A DNA stretch of 28,449 nucleotides from an uncultured Collinsella sp. (GTDB taxonomy: Bacteria; Actinomycetota; Coriobacteriia; Coriobacteriales; Coriobacteriaceae), in NCBI GenBank assembly GCA_934650975.1, contig CAKUFW010000022.1, forward strand, positions 1 to 28,449, given 5' to 3'. The position numbers were made by a program, and so were the translations under genes. Below, piece by piece: positions 7,627-15,385 of this stretch (positions are counted from its first letter, which is position 1; each line of letters starts with the position of its first letter). The notes beneath the pieces are model-generated. The model was not told the DNA's origin. It saw nothing but the letters and a program-made list of their open reading frames with translations, and searched no databases.

Positions 7627-7663
7627 GAAGAGTGGCTACACGCTGCATAGCAACGTGTAAATC

Positions 7664-7672
7664 TGCTACACT
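7664..7672 (+). promoter_or_regulatory. Extended -10 promoter of tRNA-Arg
   Basis: TGC-TACACT at 7664-7672 lies 10 bases before the tRNA 5' end and has no recognisable -35. The same TGCTACACT block occurs upstream of the kinase cluster on the minus strand (18754-18746), which supports it as a local promoter form. Confidence 0.5.
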
Positions 7673-7682
7673 AGTACAACAT

Positions 7683-7758
7683 GCCTCCGTAGCTCAGGGG
7701 ATAGAGCACCGCTCTCCTAAAGCGGGTGTCGACGGTTCGAATCCGCCCGGGGGCACCA
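7683..7758 (+). tRNA. tRNA-Arg (anticodon CCU)
   Basis: A 76-base cloverleaf with encoded CCA. The acceptor is GCCTCCG/CGGGGGC (one G-T pair), the D stem GCTC/GAGC, the anticodon stem CCGCT/AGCGG with loop CTCCTAA giving anticodon CCT, a five-base variable loop GTGTC, and the T loop TTCGAAT. The T stem GACGG/CCGCC has one A-C mismatch. It would read the rare Arg codon AGG. Its 3' part is partly copied twice downstream (7803-7838 inverted, 7866-7887 direct). Confidence 0.93.
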
Positions 7759-7767
7759 GGGAATATG

Positions 7768-7799
7768 ACGGCGTCGCGAGAGCGGCGCCGTTTCTGGTT
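7768..7799 (+). terminator. Terminator of tRNA-Arg
   Basis: Arms ACGGCGTCGC (7768-7777) and GCGGCGCCGT (7782-7791) pair over 10 positions including one T-G pair, closed by a GAGA tetraloop, and run into TTTCTGGTTT. It begins 10 bases after the tRNA. Confidence 0.7.
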
Positions 7800-7802
7800 T
7801 GT

Positions 7803-7887
7803 GGGGGCCGCCGGCGGATTCGGGCCGTCGACACCCGCGTCACCAATTTCCCCGCGGGGGGAGTTTTCGAATCCGCCGGGGGCAACA
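7803..7887. repeat. Degenerate copies of the tRNA-Arg 3' half (attachment-site-like scar)
   Basis: At 7825-7838 a 14-base perfect reverse complement of tRNA positions 7722-7735 is seen; the similarity continues through 7813-7824 with two changes and more weakly to 7803. At 7866-7887 there is a direct copy of the tRNA 3' end, TTCGAATCCGCC-GGGGGCAACA, differing from TTCGAATCCGCCCGGGGGCACCA by a one-base deletion and one changed base. Direct repeats of a tRNA 3' end are the usual mark of integrase attachment sites. No integrase or cargo gene is between them, so this is at most a decayed scar. Short open frames reading through here and through the tRNA are artefacts. Confidence 0.6.
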
Positions 7888-8048
7888 GAGATTTGTCGAG
7901 CCCGGTACCGCAACGGCGACACGCCTTGCTAGTTTTGGAAAGCTCGTCGTCGGTGCCCTAGCGCACTGCCGTTTAGTGCCGATTCTGCCATGCCCGCACT
8001 CTTAGCGAGGGTGAGGATCGCGAATTAATCGGAGAGGGCCAACCACTC

Positions 8049-8057
8049 TGATAAAAT
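8049..8057 (+). promoter_or_regulatory. Extended -10 promoter of the small membrane peptide
   Basis: TGA-TAAAAT at 8049-8057 with no clear -35. A start near 8064 would give a 5' leader of about 57 bases that begins just at the long-distance pairing arm (8065-8078). Confidence 0.45.
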
Positions 8058-8064
8058 CGTCCTC

Positions 8065-8112
8065 GCTGTCGGCAGCCCTCGTGCCGGGCAGAGCCCTCCA
8101 TCCGATGGGAGG
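8065..8112 (+). promoter_or_regulatory. Leader with sequestered ribosome site and long-distance pairing arm
   Basis: CCCTCC at 8094-8099 is perfectly complementary to the ribosome site GGGAGG at 8107-8112 across a seven-base loop, so the site would be closed in the mRNA. GCTGTCGGCAGCCC at 8065-8078 can pair with GGGCTGCCGTCGGC at 8299-8312 beyond the stop codon (12 Watson-Crick pairs, one G-U, one mismatch). Both are common in type I toxin mRNAs, where folding delays translation. The complementarity is seen; its function is inferred. Confidence 0.5.
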
Positions 8113-8120
8113 TGATGCCC

Positions 8121-8246
8121 GTGACCGATTTCACCGAGCTCGTGAAGCTCCTGATCGCTATGGTCTCGCTCCTCACGGCCCTTGTCGGCCTTTCCAAGGC
8201 ACTCAAGCAGGGTTCGAAGCCCAAAAAGAAAGGCCACCGTCGCTAA
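8121..8246 (+). CDS. 41-residue membrane peptide, candidate type I toxin (holin-like)
   Basis: The GTG at 8121 is preferred because GGGAGG at 8107-8112 is eight bases upstream; the ATG at 8115 (adding Met-Pro) is only two bases from it. The peptide starts with a short acidic head (VTDFTELVK), then one hydrophobic helix of about 20 residues (LLIAMVSLLTALVGLSKAL), then a basic tail (KQGSKPKKKGHRR). This shape is that of small membrane-acting toxins such as the TxpA/BsrG and holin-like toxin groups, and also of some harmless small membrane proteins. Support for a toxin comes from the closed ribosome site, 5'-3' pairing and a possible antisense promoter. It lies in an accessory stretch beside a tRNA scar. 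Confidence 0.6.
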   Translation: MTDFTELVKLLIAMVSLLTALVGLSKALKQGSKPKKKGHRR

Positions 8247-8249
8247 GAC

Positions 8250-8309
8250 GATGACCCAACTTCATTAAGCAACGGCTCTGCCCAGCTCTCTACAACTTGG
8301 GCTGCCGTC
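8250..8309 (-). ncRNA. Possible antisense RNA against the 3' end of the peptide mRNA
   Basis: On the minus strand TGGACG (8345-8340) and TAAAAT (8321-8316) stand 18 bases apart and would start RNA near 8309, opposite the 3' end of the small peptide mRNA. The RNA would begin within the reverse complement of the distal pairing arm (8299-8312). The 3' end is unknown; the left border given is only nominal. This is an inference from promoter-like hexamers, which occur by chance fairly often. Confidence 0.28.
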
Positions 8310-8321
8310 GGCACCATTTTA
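8272..8321 (+). terminator. Possible terminator of the small peptide mRNA
   Basis: ACGGCTCTGCCCA at about 8272-8284 can fold with TGGGCTGCCGT at 8298-8308 (one bulge), followed shortly by CATTTTA at 8315-8321. This local stem competes with the long-distance pairing of 8299-8312 to 8065-8078, so only one can exist at a time. Confidence 0.4.
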
Positions 8322-8435
8322 CCCTCCTGACGAGGAATTCGTCCATATTTCAAAAATCAAATTGTGCCCGCGTTGTCATCCCGCGTGTTGTCATCCTGCT
8401 ATCGAAGCCTACCGAATGCCTGCCATAGGAACATT

Positions 8436-8468
8436 AAAACGCCCGCTTGCTGGGGGAGCAAGCGGGCG
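8436..8468 (-). terminator. Strong terminator of the kinase/cell-wall cluster
   Basis: On the minus strand a perfect 12-base stem CGCCCGCTTGCT/AGCAAGCGGGCG (8468-8457 and 8451-8440) with a five-base loop is followed by TTTT. It ends the minus-strand transcript 55 bases after the pknB stop. Confidence 0.88.
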
Positions 8469-8523
8469 CTTCTGAGCGAATGCGTTTGCGGTCTAAACCG
8501 CTCGGAGCAACAAGCGATCGACG

Positions 8524-10467
8524 TTAGTTGCTAGACTCGGAGTCGTCGCCGGAGCCGGAACCGGAGACGGAAACCGTCAGCGTGATTGTGGTGTCGGTGG
8601 ACTGCTTACCGGTGGGGGAGACGCCCGTAACGGTGGCATTCTCGTTGCCGCTCACAGGGTTGCCGTTCTGGTCACAGAAGCCGATGTTGTAGAAACCGGC
8701 GTTGTTGAGCGCGGTGACGGCGGCGGAGATGCTCTTGCCGTACAGGTTGCCCGGGACGCTGGCCTTGCCGGACTTCTTGGCGATGACGACGGTAATCGTG
8801 GCACCGGGCTTCTGCTTGCCGCTGGGGTTCCAGCTAATTACGGTGCCCTCGGTTACCGAGTCGTTTTCCTGGTAGCTCACGTCGACGCCAAAGCCAGCCA
8901 TGTCGAGAGCGTTGCGCGCTTGGGCCTCGGTCATGTCGGTCAGATCGGGCACCGAGGTGGTGTCCGGGCCGCTGGAGACCTTGTACGAGATGGTCGTGCC
9001 CTTCTCGACCTCCTTGCCGGCGTCAGTGCCCTGCTCAAAGACCTGGCCCTCTTCGGCCTCGTTTGCAGCCTCGGTAGCGCTGCCCTTCAGGCCCACGCTT
9101 GCCAGTGCGGCCTCGGCCTGGTCCTTGGTCAGGCCGACGAGCTGCGGAACCTCAACCTTTTCGGAGGGCTTAGGGCCCTTGGAGATTACCAGGTTCACCC
9201 TCGTGCCCTTGGCCTTCTTGGTGTTACCGTTGGGGGTCTGCTCGGCGACCTTTCCCTCGTCGACATCGTCGTTGTAGCTCTGGTCGACGGTGCCTACCTC
9301 AAGGCCGGCTTCCTTGATCAGCTCAATAGCGGTTTCCTGGTCCTTGCCCAGCACGTCGGGCACCGTGACCTGTTCGCCGCTGAACATGCCCGTGGCAAAG
9401 GCCACTACAACGCCAATCACGGCGACGGCGGCAATCACGGCGGCGATGATCTTGTTCTTGTTGGACTTGGGTTTCTCGACCTCGTAGGAGCCCGTGGAGC
9501 CCGAGACAGCGCTACGGGCGGTGTTCTGACCGCTCACGCCCGAGACGGGACGAACCATAGCGCGCGTTGAGTCGGAAAGCTCGCGGGTCTTGGTGGCACC
9601 CAGGTCGCCGGCGGCACCGATGATGCGCGTGGGCTCCGAGACGTTGACGGCACGGCCGGACAGGTAGCTGTTGAGCACCTGGCGCAGCTCGTCGGCCGTC
9701 TGGAAGCGGTTTGCCGGGTCCTTCTCCATGCACTTGAGGATGATGCGCTCCAGGTCGGCATCGACGCCGGAGTTGATCTGGCTCGGCGGGATGGGGAGCT
9801 CGTTGACCTGCTTGAGCGCGACCGAGATGGCGTCGTCGCCGTCAAAGGGCACGCGGCCGGTGGCGCACTCGTACATGACGACACCCAGCGAGTAGATATC
9901 CGAGGTGGGGCCGAGGTCCTGGCCGCGGGTCTGCTCGGGGCTTACATAGTGGGCGGTGCCCAGAACGTTGTTATCCTGCGTGAGGTGGCTGTTCTTGGCG
10001 CGTGCGATGCCAAAATCCATGACCTTGATGTTGCCGTCGGGCAGCACCATGATGTTTTGCGGCTTGATGTCGCGGTGGATGATCTCGTGCTTGTGTGCGA
10101 CCGAAAGCGCGGAGCTGATCTGCGAGCCGATCTGCGCGACCTTCTTGGGATCGAGGGCACCGTGGCTCTTGATGCCGCTCTTAAGGTCGGTACCGCGCAG
10201 GTACTCCATGACGATGTAATAGGTGTCGCCGTCCTTGCCCCAATCGTAGACGCCAACGATATAGGGGGAGGAGAGGCCGGCGGCTGCCTGAGCCTCCTGC
10301 TTAAAGCGCGCGGCGAAGGTGGCGTCGCCAGCGTACTGCGGCAGCATGATCTTGACGGCCACCGTGCGGTCGAGGACCTGATCTTGCGCGCGGAAGACGG
10401 TCGCCATGCCGCCCGTTCCCACCTTATCCTTGAGGAGGTATCTTCCCCCGAGGACCCTCTGTTCCAT
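8524..10467 (-). CDS. pknB: Membrane Ser/Thr protein kinase with PASTA repeats (PknB)
   Basis: The protein has 647 residues. ATG at 10467 (MEQRVLGGRY) has AGGAG five bases upstream; the ATG at 10482 has none. The kinase domain is 8-270: GTGGMATVF loop, catalytic Lys39 in VAVKI, HRDIKPQN (131-138), DFG (151-153) and GTAHYVSPEQ. A Thr/Ser-rich juxtamembrane segment, one membrane helix (about 339-361) and four extracellular PASTA repeats (about 366-431, 437-499, 502-565, 568-634) follow, with a Ser/Gly/Asp tail. PASTA repeats bind peptidoglycan or its precursor lipid II, so the kinase reports wall state to growth and division proteins. It is the last gene of the minus-strand cluster; 132 bases separate it from the SEDS-PBP gene, without an obvious promoter. 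Confidence 0.95.
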   Translation of the reverse strand: MEQRVLGGRYLLKDKVGTGGMATVFRAQDQVLDRTVAVKIMLPQYAGDATFAARFKQEAQAAAGLSSPYIVGVYDWGKDGDTYYIVMEYLRGTDLKSGIKSHGALDPKKVAQIGSQISSALSVAHKHEIIHRDIKPQNIMVLPDGNIKVMDFGIARAKNSHLTQDNNVLGTAHYVSPEQTRGQDLGPTSDIYSLGVVMYECATGRVPFDGDDAISVALKQVNELPIPPSQINSGVDADLERIILKCMEKDPANRFQTADELRQVLNSYLSGRAVNVSEPTRIIGAAGDLGATKTRELSDSTRAMVRPVSGVSGQNTARSAVSGSTGSYEVEKPKSNKNKIIAAVIAAVAVIGVVVAFATGMFSGEQVTVPDVLGKDQETAIELIKEAGLEVGTVDQSYNDDVDEGKVAEQTPNGNTKKAKGTRVNLVISKGPKPSEKVEVPQLVGLTKDQAEAALASVGLKGSATEAANEAEEGQVFEQGTDAGKEVEKGTTISYKVSSGPDTTSVPDLTDMTEAQARNALDMAGFGVDVSYQENDSVTEGTVISWNPSGKQKPGATITVVIAKKSGKASVPGNLYGKSISAAVTALNNAGFYNIGFCDQNGNPVSGNENATVTGVSPTGKQSTDTTITLTVSVSGSGSGDDSESSN

Positions 10468-10599
10468 TCCTGCTCCTAACATAACTATTCGCTCAACGAT
10501 GTGTGTAGTACCAAATGTGTGGCCGCCGGGGCCGTGTGGCGCGTTGCCACTAGCTCATCGGCCGCGGCGTGCCCCAAGTATCCGCTTTGATCACGGGCA

Positions 10600-13470
10600 T
10601 CACGCTCCCTGTGCGGCAAGTGCCGCGGTCAGGACGATGCCGGCGATCTTGGCTGCCTCGACGTCGTGTTTGTCGTAATCCTCCAAGGCCACCGAGATGG
10701 CAACCGTGGGTGAATCATAAGGTGCAAAGCCAACAAACATAGAGTTGACGTTGGTGCCACCGGTCTCGGCCGAACCGGTCTTGCCGGCAACCTTGACGCC
10801 CGGAATCTGGGCATCGGTGCCGGTACCGGACTGGACGACGGCGAGCATGGCCTGCTTGACCTGGTCGGCCGTGGCCGAGCTGACGGCCTGGCCCAGCGAG
10901 CGGGACTGCGTGGTCTTAACCACGGTTCCGTCCGGCGCGAGCACCTGGGATACAAAGAACGGATCCATGACCACGCCGCTGTTGGCAATGGCTGCGGCGA
11001 TCACGGCGTTTTGCATGACCGTGGTCTGCGGACCCGGTGTGTGGTCCATGCCGACGGGCTGGCCGGCGCCTGCCCAAGCGGTCTCCCACTCGGTCATGAG
11101 CGACGGGTCGGCCATGATGGAGGCGGCGGTGGTAAGGTCCTGGCCGAGCTTTTGGCCATAGCCAAAGGCGTTGGCAAACTGCACCAGCGAGCTAGCGCCG
11201 ACCTCGTTTGCCACCTGGCCAAAGACGACGTTGGACGACACGGCGAAGGCCTGCTGAAGGCTGATGGTGCCGTAGCTCTCGTTATCGTAGTTGGTGACTG
11301 GTGCGTTGCCGATATCCATGGAGCCGGGCGCCTGGTAGGTGCTCGAAAGCGTGGCGGTGCCGGTCTCGAGCGCCGCGGCAAGCGTGACGACCTTAAACGT
11401 CGAGCCCGGGGTGTACAGCGCGTCCATGGCGCGGTCGTACATAGAGCCGTCCTCGCCGCCGCCTGCCTGCAGCAGGGCATCGATGTTGGTGTTGTCGTAG
11501 GTGGGCGAGCTCGCGCACGCGAGGACCGCGCCGGTGCGCGGGTCCATGACCACCACAGCGCCCTTAAAGCCCTTGAGTGCCTGCTCGGCAGCCGTTTGGA
11601 TGCGCGAGTCGATCGTGAGCTTGACGGTGTTGCCCGGCTGAGTCTGGCCCGCGAGCGATGCGATGGCGTTGTTCCAGCTGGAGTAGTCCTTGGAGCCGGT
11701 GAGCGTGTCGTTCATGACGCTCTCGACGCCGGCGGTGCCGTACTGCTGGCTCACGTAGCCCACCACGTGTGCCGCCATATTGCCGTTGGGGTAGGAGCGG
11801 GCGTAGGTGCCGTCCTCTTGCTGCAACGATTCGGCCAGCGTCACGCCGTCGGACGTGATGATGGAGCCGCGCTGGATGTACTTGGAGCGGGCGATGGTGT
11901 GGTTGTTGGTCGGCATGTCCTGGTAGTCCTTGGCTTTGATGACCTGGACATAGGTGAGGTTGCCGATAAGGATGGCGAACAGCGCCGTAAAGGCGAACAC
12001 TGCGCGGGTCAGGCGGTTGGCAAGCGCCACGCGGCCGAGTACGCCGGACTCGGGCGTGTCGAGCAGACGACGGCGCATGCGCGAACCGGCGGAGTGGCTG
12101 CCGCGGCCGTAAGAAGACGAGGTTGCAAAACGCGTGCCGGTCGGGGCTGCGGCAGATGCGACCTGGTCATCGGTGATAGCGGCCATGGTACCGGTGCCGG
12201 TGAGCTCTGCCTCGCGTCCGGTCGCCTCGTCGCCGGCGCGCAGCAGCAGTGCGACGATGATAAAGCTCGCCAGCAGTGAGGAGCCGCCCTGGCTCATGAA
12301 GGGCAGGGTGACGCCGGTTAGCGGAATCAGGCGGGTCACGCCGCCCACGATCAAGAAGGCCTGGAAGCTGATGGCTGCCGTGAGGCCCGTGGCGCTAAAG
12401 GCGGCAAGGTCGGACTTGGCGCGGGCGGCCGTGGTGAGGCCACGCACGGCGAAGAGCATAAACAGGATGAGCACGGCGCCGCCGCCCAAAAGGCCCATCT
12501 CCTCGCCGATGGCCGAGAAGATAAAGTCGGACTCGACGACGGGGATGTTGTTGGCCATGCCGTTGCCGATGCCGACGCCCACCAGGCCGCCGTCGGCCAG
12601 CGAAAAGAGCGACTGCACGATCTGGTAGCCCTGGCCCTGGGCATCCTTAAACGGATCGGCCCAAATCTGGAAACGCACCTGAACGTGCGACAGGAACTTG
12701 TAGGCGCCCACGGCTCCAACGGCAAGCAGTGCAAGGCCGATGATGACGTACGAAAAGCGTCCCGTGGCAACGTAGAGCATCAGCAAAAAGATGGTATAGA
12801 ACAGCACGGCCGAGCCCAGGTCGCGTTCGAAGACGACGACGAGCAGGCACACGCCCCACACGGCAAACAGCGGCAGCAGCAGACGGAAGCGCGGGATCTT
12901 GAGGCCCAGAATCTTGCGGTTGGAGATAGAGAGCAGCTCGCGGTTCTCGGCCAGATAGCCGGCCAGGAACAGCACGATAAAGACCTTGGCGAACTCGCCG
13001 GGCTGGATGGTAAAGCCCGCGATGCGAATCCACAGCTTGGAGCCCGAAATCGTGGTACCGATAAAGATGGGCAGCATCAGCAAAATGATGCCGATAATGC
13101 CAAAGGTGTACTTGTAGCGCATGACCACGTCGAGGTTCTTGACCAGCGCGAGCGTTCCCACCATGAGTGCCACCGAGACAAACAAGATGATGAGCTGCGA
13201 GATGGCGAGGTCGGGGGCAAGGCGCGTCACGAACGTGATGCCTATGCCCGAGAGCACAAAGACGATGGGCAGGATGGCGGGGTCGGCGCCAGGCGCCAGG
13301 ATGCGCACGGCGATATGCGCCGCGGCGAAGGCGGCGAACAGGCCGATCGGCACGGCGAGCGTCTCGAAAGAGATTGTGGCGCCCGCGGTGAGCACGTACA
13401 TCGCGTAGAGCAGGATGACGGGGAACGCCGAGGCGATGAGCAAGAGCAGTTCGGTGTTGCGGCGACTCAT
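10600..13470 (-). CDS. Single-chain FtsW/RodA (SEDS) glycosyltransferase fused to class B penicillin-binding protein
   Basis: The protein has 956 residues from ATG 13470 (MSRRNTELLL), with AAGGGAG eight bases upstream. Residues 1-412 are a polytopic SEDS protein: GSKLWIRIAGFTIQPGEFAK, FERDLGSAV, VVESDFIFSAIGEEMG and PFMSQGGSS, all family signatures. A linker (413-485) and another membrane helix (488-508, AVFAFTALFAILIGNLTYVQV) lead to a PBP: transpeptidase motifs STFK (690-693), SSN (745-747) and KTGS (897-900). SEDS proteins polymerise glycan strands and class B PBPs crosslink them. In mycobacteria rodA and pbpA are neighbouring genes in the same cluster; here they are one continuous frame with no stop between. 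It starts 16 bases after the phosphatase stop. Confidence 0.95.
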   Translation of the reverse strand: MSRRNTELLLLIASAFPVILLYAMYVLTAGATISFETLAVPIGLFAAFAAAHIAVRILAPGADPAILPIVFVLSGIGITFVTRLAPDLAISQLIILFVSVALMVGTLALVKNLDVVMRYKYTFGIIGIILLMLPIFIGTTISGSKLWIRIAGFTIQPGEFAKVFIVLFLAGYLAENRELLSISNRKILGLKIPRFRLLLPLFAVWGVCLLVVVFERDLGSAVLFYTIFLLMLYVATGRFSYVIIGLALLAVGAVGAYKFLSHVQVRFQIWADPFKDAQGQGYQIVQSLFSLADGGLVGVGIGNGMANNIPVVESDFIFSAIGEEMGLLGGGAVLILFMLFAVRGLTTAARAKSDLAAFSATGLTAAISFQAFLIVGGVTRLIPLTGVTLPFMSQGGSSLLASFIIVALLLRAGDEATGREAELTGTGTMAAITDDQVASAAAPTGTRFATSSSYGRGSHSAGSRMRRRLLDTPESGVLGRVALANRLTRAVFAFTALFAILIGNLTYVQVIKAKDYQDMPTNNHTIARSKYIQRGSIITSDGVTLAESLQQEDGTYARSYPNGNMAAHVVGYVSQQYGTAGVESVMNDTLTGSKDYSSWNNAIASLAGQTQPGNTVKLTIDSRIQTAAEQALKGFKGAVVVMDPRTGAVLACASSPTYDNTNIDALLQAGGGEDGSMYDRAMDALYTPGSTFKVVTLAAALETGTATLSSTYQAPGSMDIGNAPVTNYDNESYGTISLQQAFAVSSNVVFGQVANEVGASSLVQFANAFGYGQKLGQDLTTAASIMADPSLMTEWETAWAGAGQPVGMDHTPGPQTTVMQNAVIAAAIANSGVVMDPFFVSQVLAPDGTVVKTTQSRSLGQAVSSATADQVKQAMLAVVQSGTGTDAQIPGVKVAGKTGSAETGGTNVNSMFVGFAPYDSPTVAISVALEDYDKHDVEAAKIAGIVLTAALAAQGA

Positions 13471-13486
13471 AAGCGGCACTCCCTTT

Positions 13487-15385
13487 CTAATTCTTATCGG
13501 AGGCTTCGGCCTCGGCGGACTGTTCGGCGGTTTTCTCGGAATCTGACTCGGAGGTGGATTCCTGATCGGTGTTGTCGCGAATCGTTTGCGCGTCAATCAC
13601 CTGACGGGTCTGCTCCTCGTCAATTTGATGGCGGTACTTGGAGATGGTGTCCTGTGCGTCGTCGACACTCGTTTGCGGAATGCCCGCCTTCAGGCGGTTC
13701 TGCGTGTCTTCGGGCAGGTCGGATAGCTTGATGCTGGTTTCGCTTTCGAGCCAGTGGAGCTTGAACCCGAGCGTCTCGCCAGGCAGGCCGCGCCAAACGG
13801 CGACGTTGCCGTGGTAGGTGCCCAAGTAGTACGAGCCGGTGATGCCCGTGTACGCCCAGATGCCCGCCGCCAGCACAAAGACAAGGGCCAGGACGGCGGC
13901 GATGGTGACGTTGCGGCGACGGACGCGTTTTGCCTCACGCATGACGCCATCGTCGACCAAGTCGACCACCACTACGGTCACGTTGTCGTGACCGCCGGCG
14001 GCGAGCGCCGCGTCCACCAGGTTGTCGACGCAGATCTGCGCGGTCGAGGACTGCGTGGCGATGTTCTCGATATCGCTATCGGGAATCATGCTCGAAAGGC
14101 CGTCGGAGCATAGGATCAGACGGTCGCCTTCCTCGATGTGCAGGGTAAAGTGGTCGGCGTACATGGCGGGGTCCGAGCCCAGCGCGCGGGTGATGACCGA
14201 ACGGTTGGGGTGGACGCGGGCCTCGTCGGCCGTAATCTCGCCGGCGTCCACGAGCTCCTCCACGTAGGAGTGGTCGCGGGTCACGCGGATCAGCGTGCCC
14301 TCGTGGAGCAGGTAGGCACGCGAGTCGCCCACATGGGCGATGGCGAGCGTATCGTTTTCGATGTAGGCGCAGGTGGCCGTGCAGCCCATGCCGGGCTTGC
14401 CCAAACCGTTGAGGGCGGCCTCGATCACGGCGGCGTTGGCGGCCTCGACGGCTGCGGCCAGGCGTGCGGCATCGGCGGATTGCGGTGCCGTCTTGGCTAT
14501 GGTCTCGACGGCGATAGAGGACGCCACCTCGCCGGCGGCATGTCCTCCCATGCCGTCGCATACGCAAAAGAGCGGCGACTGCACCAGGTAGGAGTCCTCG
14601 TTGTGCGGGCGCACGCAGCCGACGTCGGAGCGGGCACCCCACATGAGCTGCGTTGTGGTGCCGGCGTCATAGGTCGAGTCGGTCTCGATGCGCTCGTCGG
14701 CCAGCGGCTCAAAGCTCATGGTCGAACCGGGGTCTTTGAGCTTGGCCTCCACGGCGGCAACATCGATCTCGGCGGTGTCGCCGGGGGAGACGGTGTCGGC
14801 ATCGTTGTCCGGCTCGGCGTCGGAGATGTCCGGAAGGCTGAGGTCTTCGGTCACGCGGTCGGCGGGATCGGCGTCCTGCTGCGGCTCGACAGCCGCTGGC
14901 TCGGGCGTCGCGAAGTGCGACGGCGCGGGCGTGCTCTGGGGTTGAGCGGAGGGCTCGGGAGCTGCGGCGGGCGCGGCAACGGGCTGCTCGACTTCGGCAG
15001 GCGTTGCGGACACGGGTGCCGCCTCGGTTGCCGGGGCGACGGGAAACACCGGCGCGGCGGGCTCGGGGGCTGCAAACACGGCAGCGCTCTCGTTAATCGC
15101 CTCGGCGACGGGCTCGGCAAAGTGAGCCGGTGCGGGCGTTGCCTCCGGTGCCGCGGGCTGCTCGGCAGCGTGCGCGCCGATGGGGGCGTCGAGCTGCTCG
15201 GTGTCGGCGTCCTCGTCATCGGCGAGTGCCGGATATTCTTGAGTTACATGCGAAAGAGGCAGGGAGAACACGGTGTCCTCGGGCTCCACGGGCGCAGGGC
15301 CCGCCGGGGCGGCATGAGCCGGCGCGGCCGCGGGGGCGGTCGACGTCTCGGGCATGGTTGTGGACTTGTTCTCCTCGTCGATCAT
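13487..15385 (-). CDS. pstP: PP2C-family Ser/Thr phosphatase with long disordered N-terminus (PstP)
   Basis: The protein has 632 residues. Its ATG (15385) overlaps the stop of the FHA gene upstream as ATGA, so translation is coupled. Residues 1-240 are Pro/Ala/Glu-rich and probably disordered, with a repeated TPAP(A/S)HFA at 83-90 and 152-159. The catalytic domain spans 245-478: RPHNEDSYL, CDGMGGHAAGEVAS, IAHVGDSRAYLL, LILCSDGL and GGHDNVTVVV, with the metal-binding Asp residues present. A basic stretch (RVRRRN), a membrane helix (about 493-514) and an outer C-terminal part with an acidic Ser/Glu end follow. It would reverse phosphorylation by the neighbouring kinases. Mycobacterial PstP lacks such an N-terminal extension. 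Confidence 0.92.
   Translation of the reverse strand: MIDEENKSTTMPETSTAPAAAPAHAAPAGPAPVEPEDTVFSLPLSHVTQEYPALADDEDADTEQLDAPIGAHAAEQPAAPEATPAPAHFAEPVAEAINESAAVFAAPEPAAPVFPVAPATEAAPVSATPAEVEQPVAAPAAAPEPSAQPQSTPAPSHFATPEPAAVEPQQDADPADRVTEDLSLPDISDAEPDNDADTVSPGDTAEIDVAAVEAKLKDPGSTMSFEPLADERIETDSTYDAGTTTQLMWGARSDVGCVRPHNEDSYLVQSPLFCVCDGMGGHAAGEVASSIAVETIAKTAPQSADAARLAAAVEAANAAVIEAALNGLGKPGMGCTATCAYIENDTLAIAHVGDSRAYLLHEGTLIRVTRDHSYVEELVDAGEITADEARVHPNRSVITRALGSDPAMYADHFTLHIEEGDRLILCSDGLSSMIPDSDIENIATQSSTAQICVDNLVDAALAAGGHDNVTVVVVDLVDDGVMREAKRVRRRNVTIAAVLALVFVLAAGIWAYTGITGSYYLGTYHGNVAVWRGLPGETLGFKLHWLESETSIKLSDLPEDTQNRLKAGIPQTSVDDAQDTISKYRHQIDEEQTRQVIDAQTIRDNTDQESTSESDSEKTAEQSAEAEASDKN

Noticed and set aside
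7587..8005. Short frames on both strands over the tRNA and its copies
   Set aside because: They translate tRNA-Arg and its fragments (peptides such as RIRTVDTR), a common annotation artefact.
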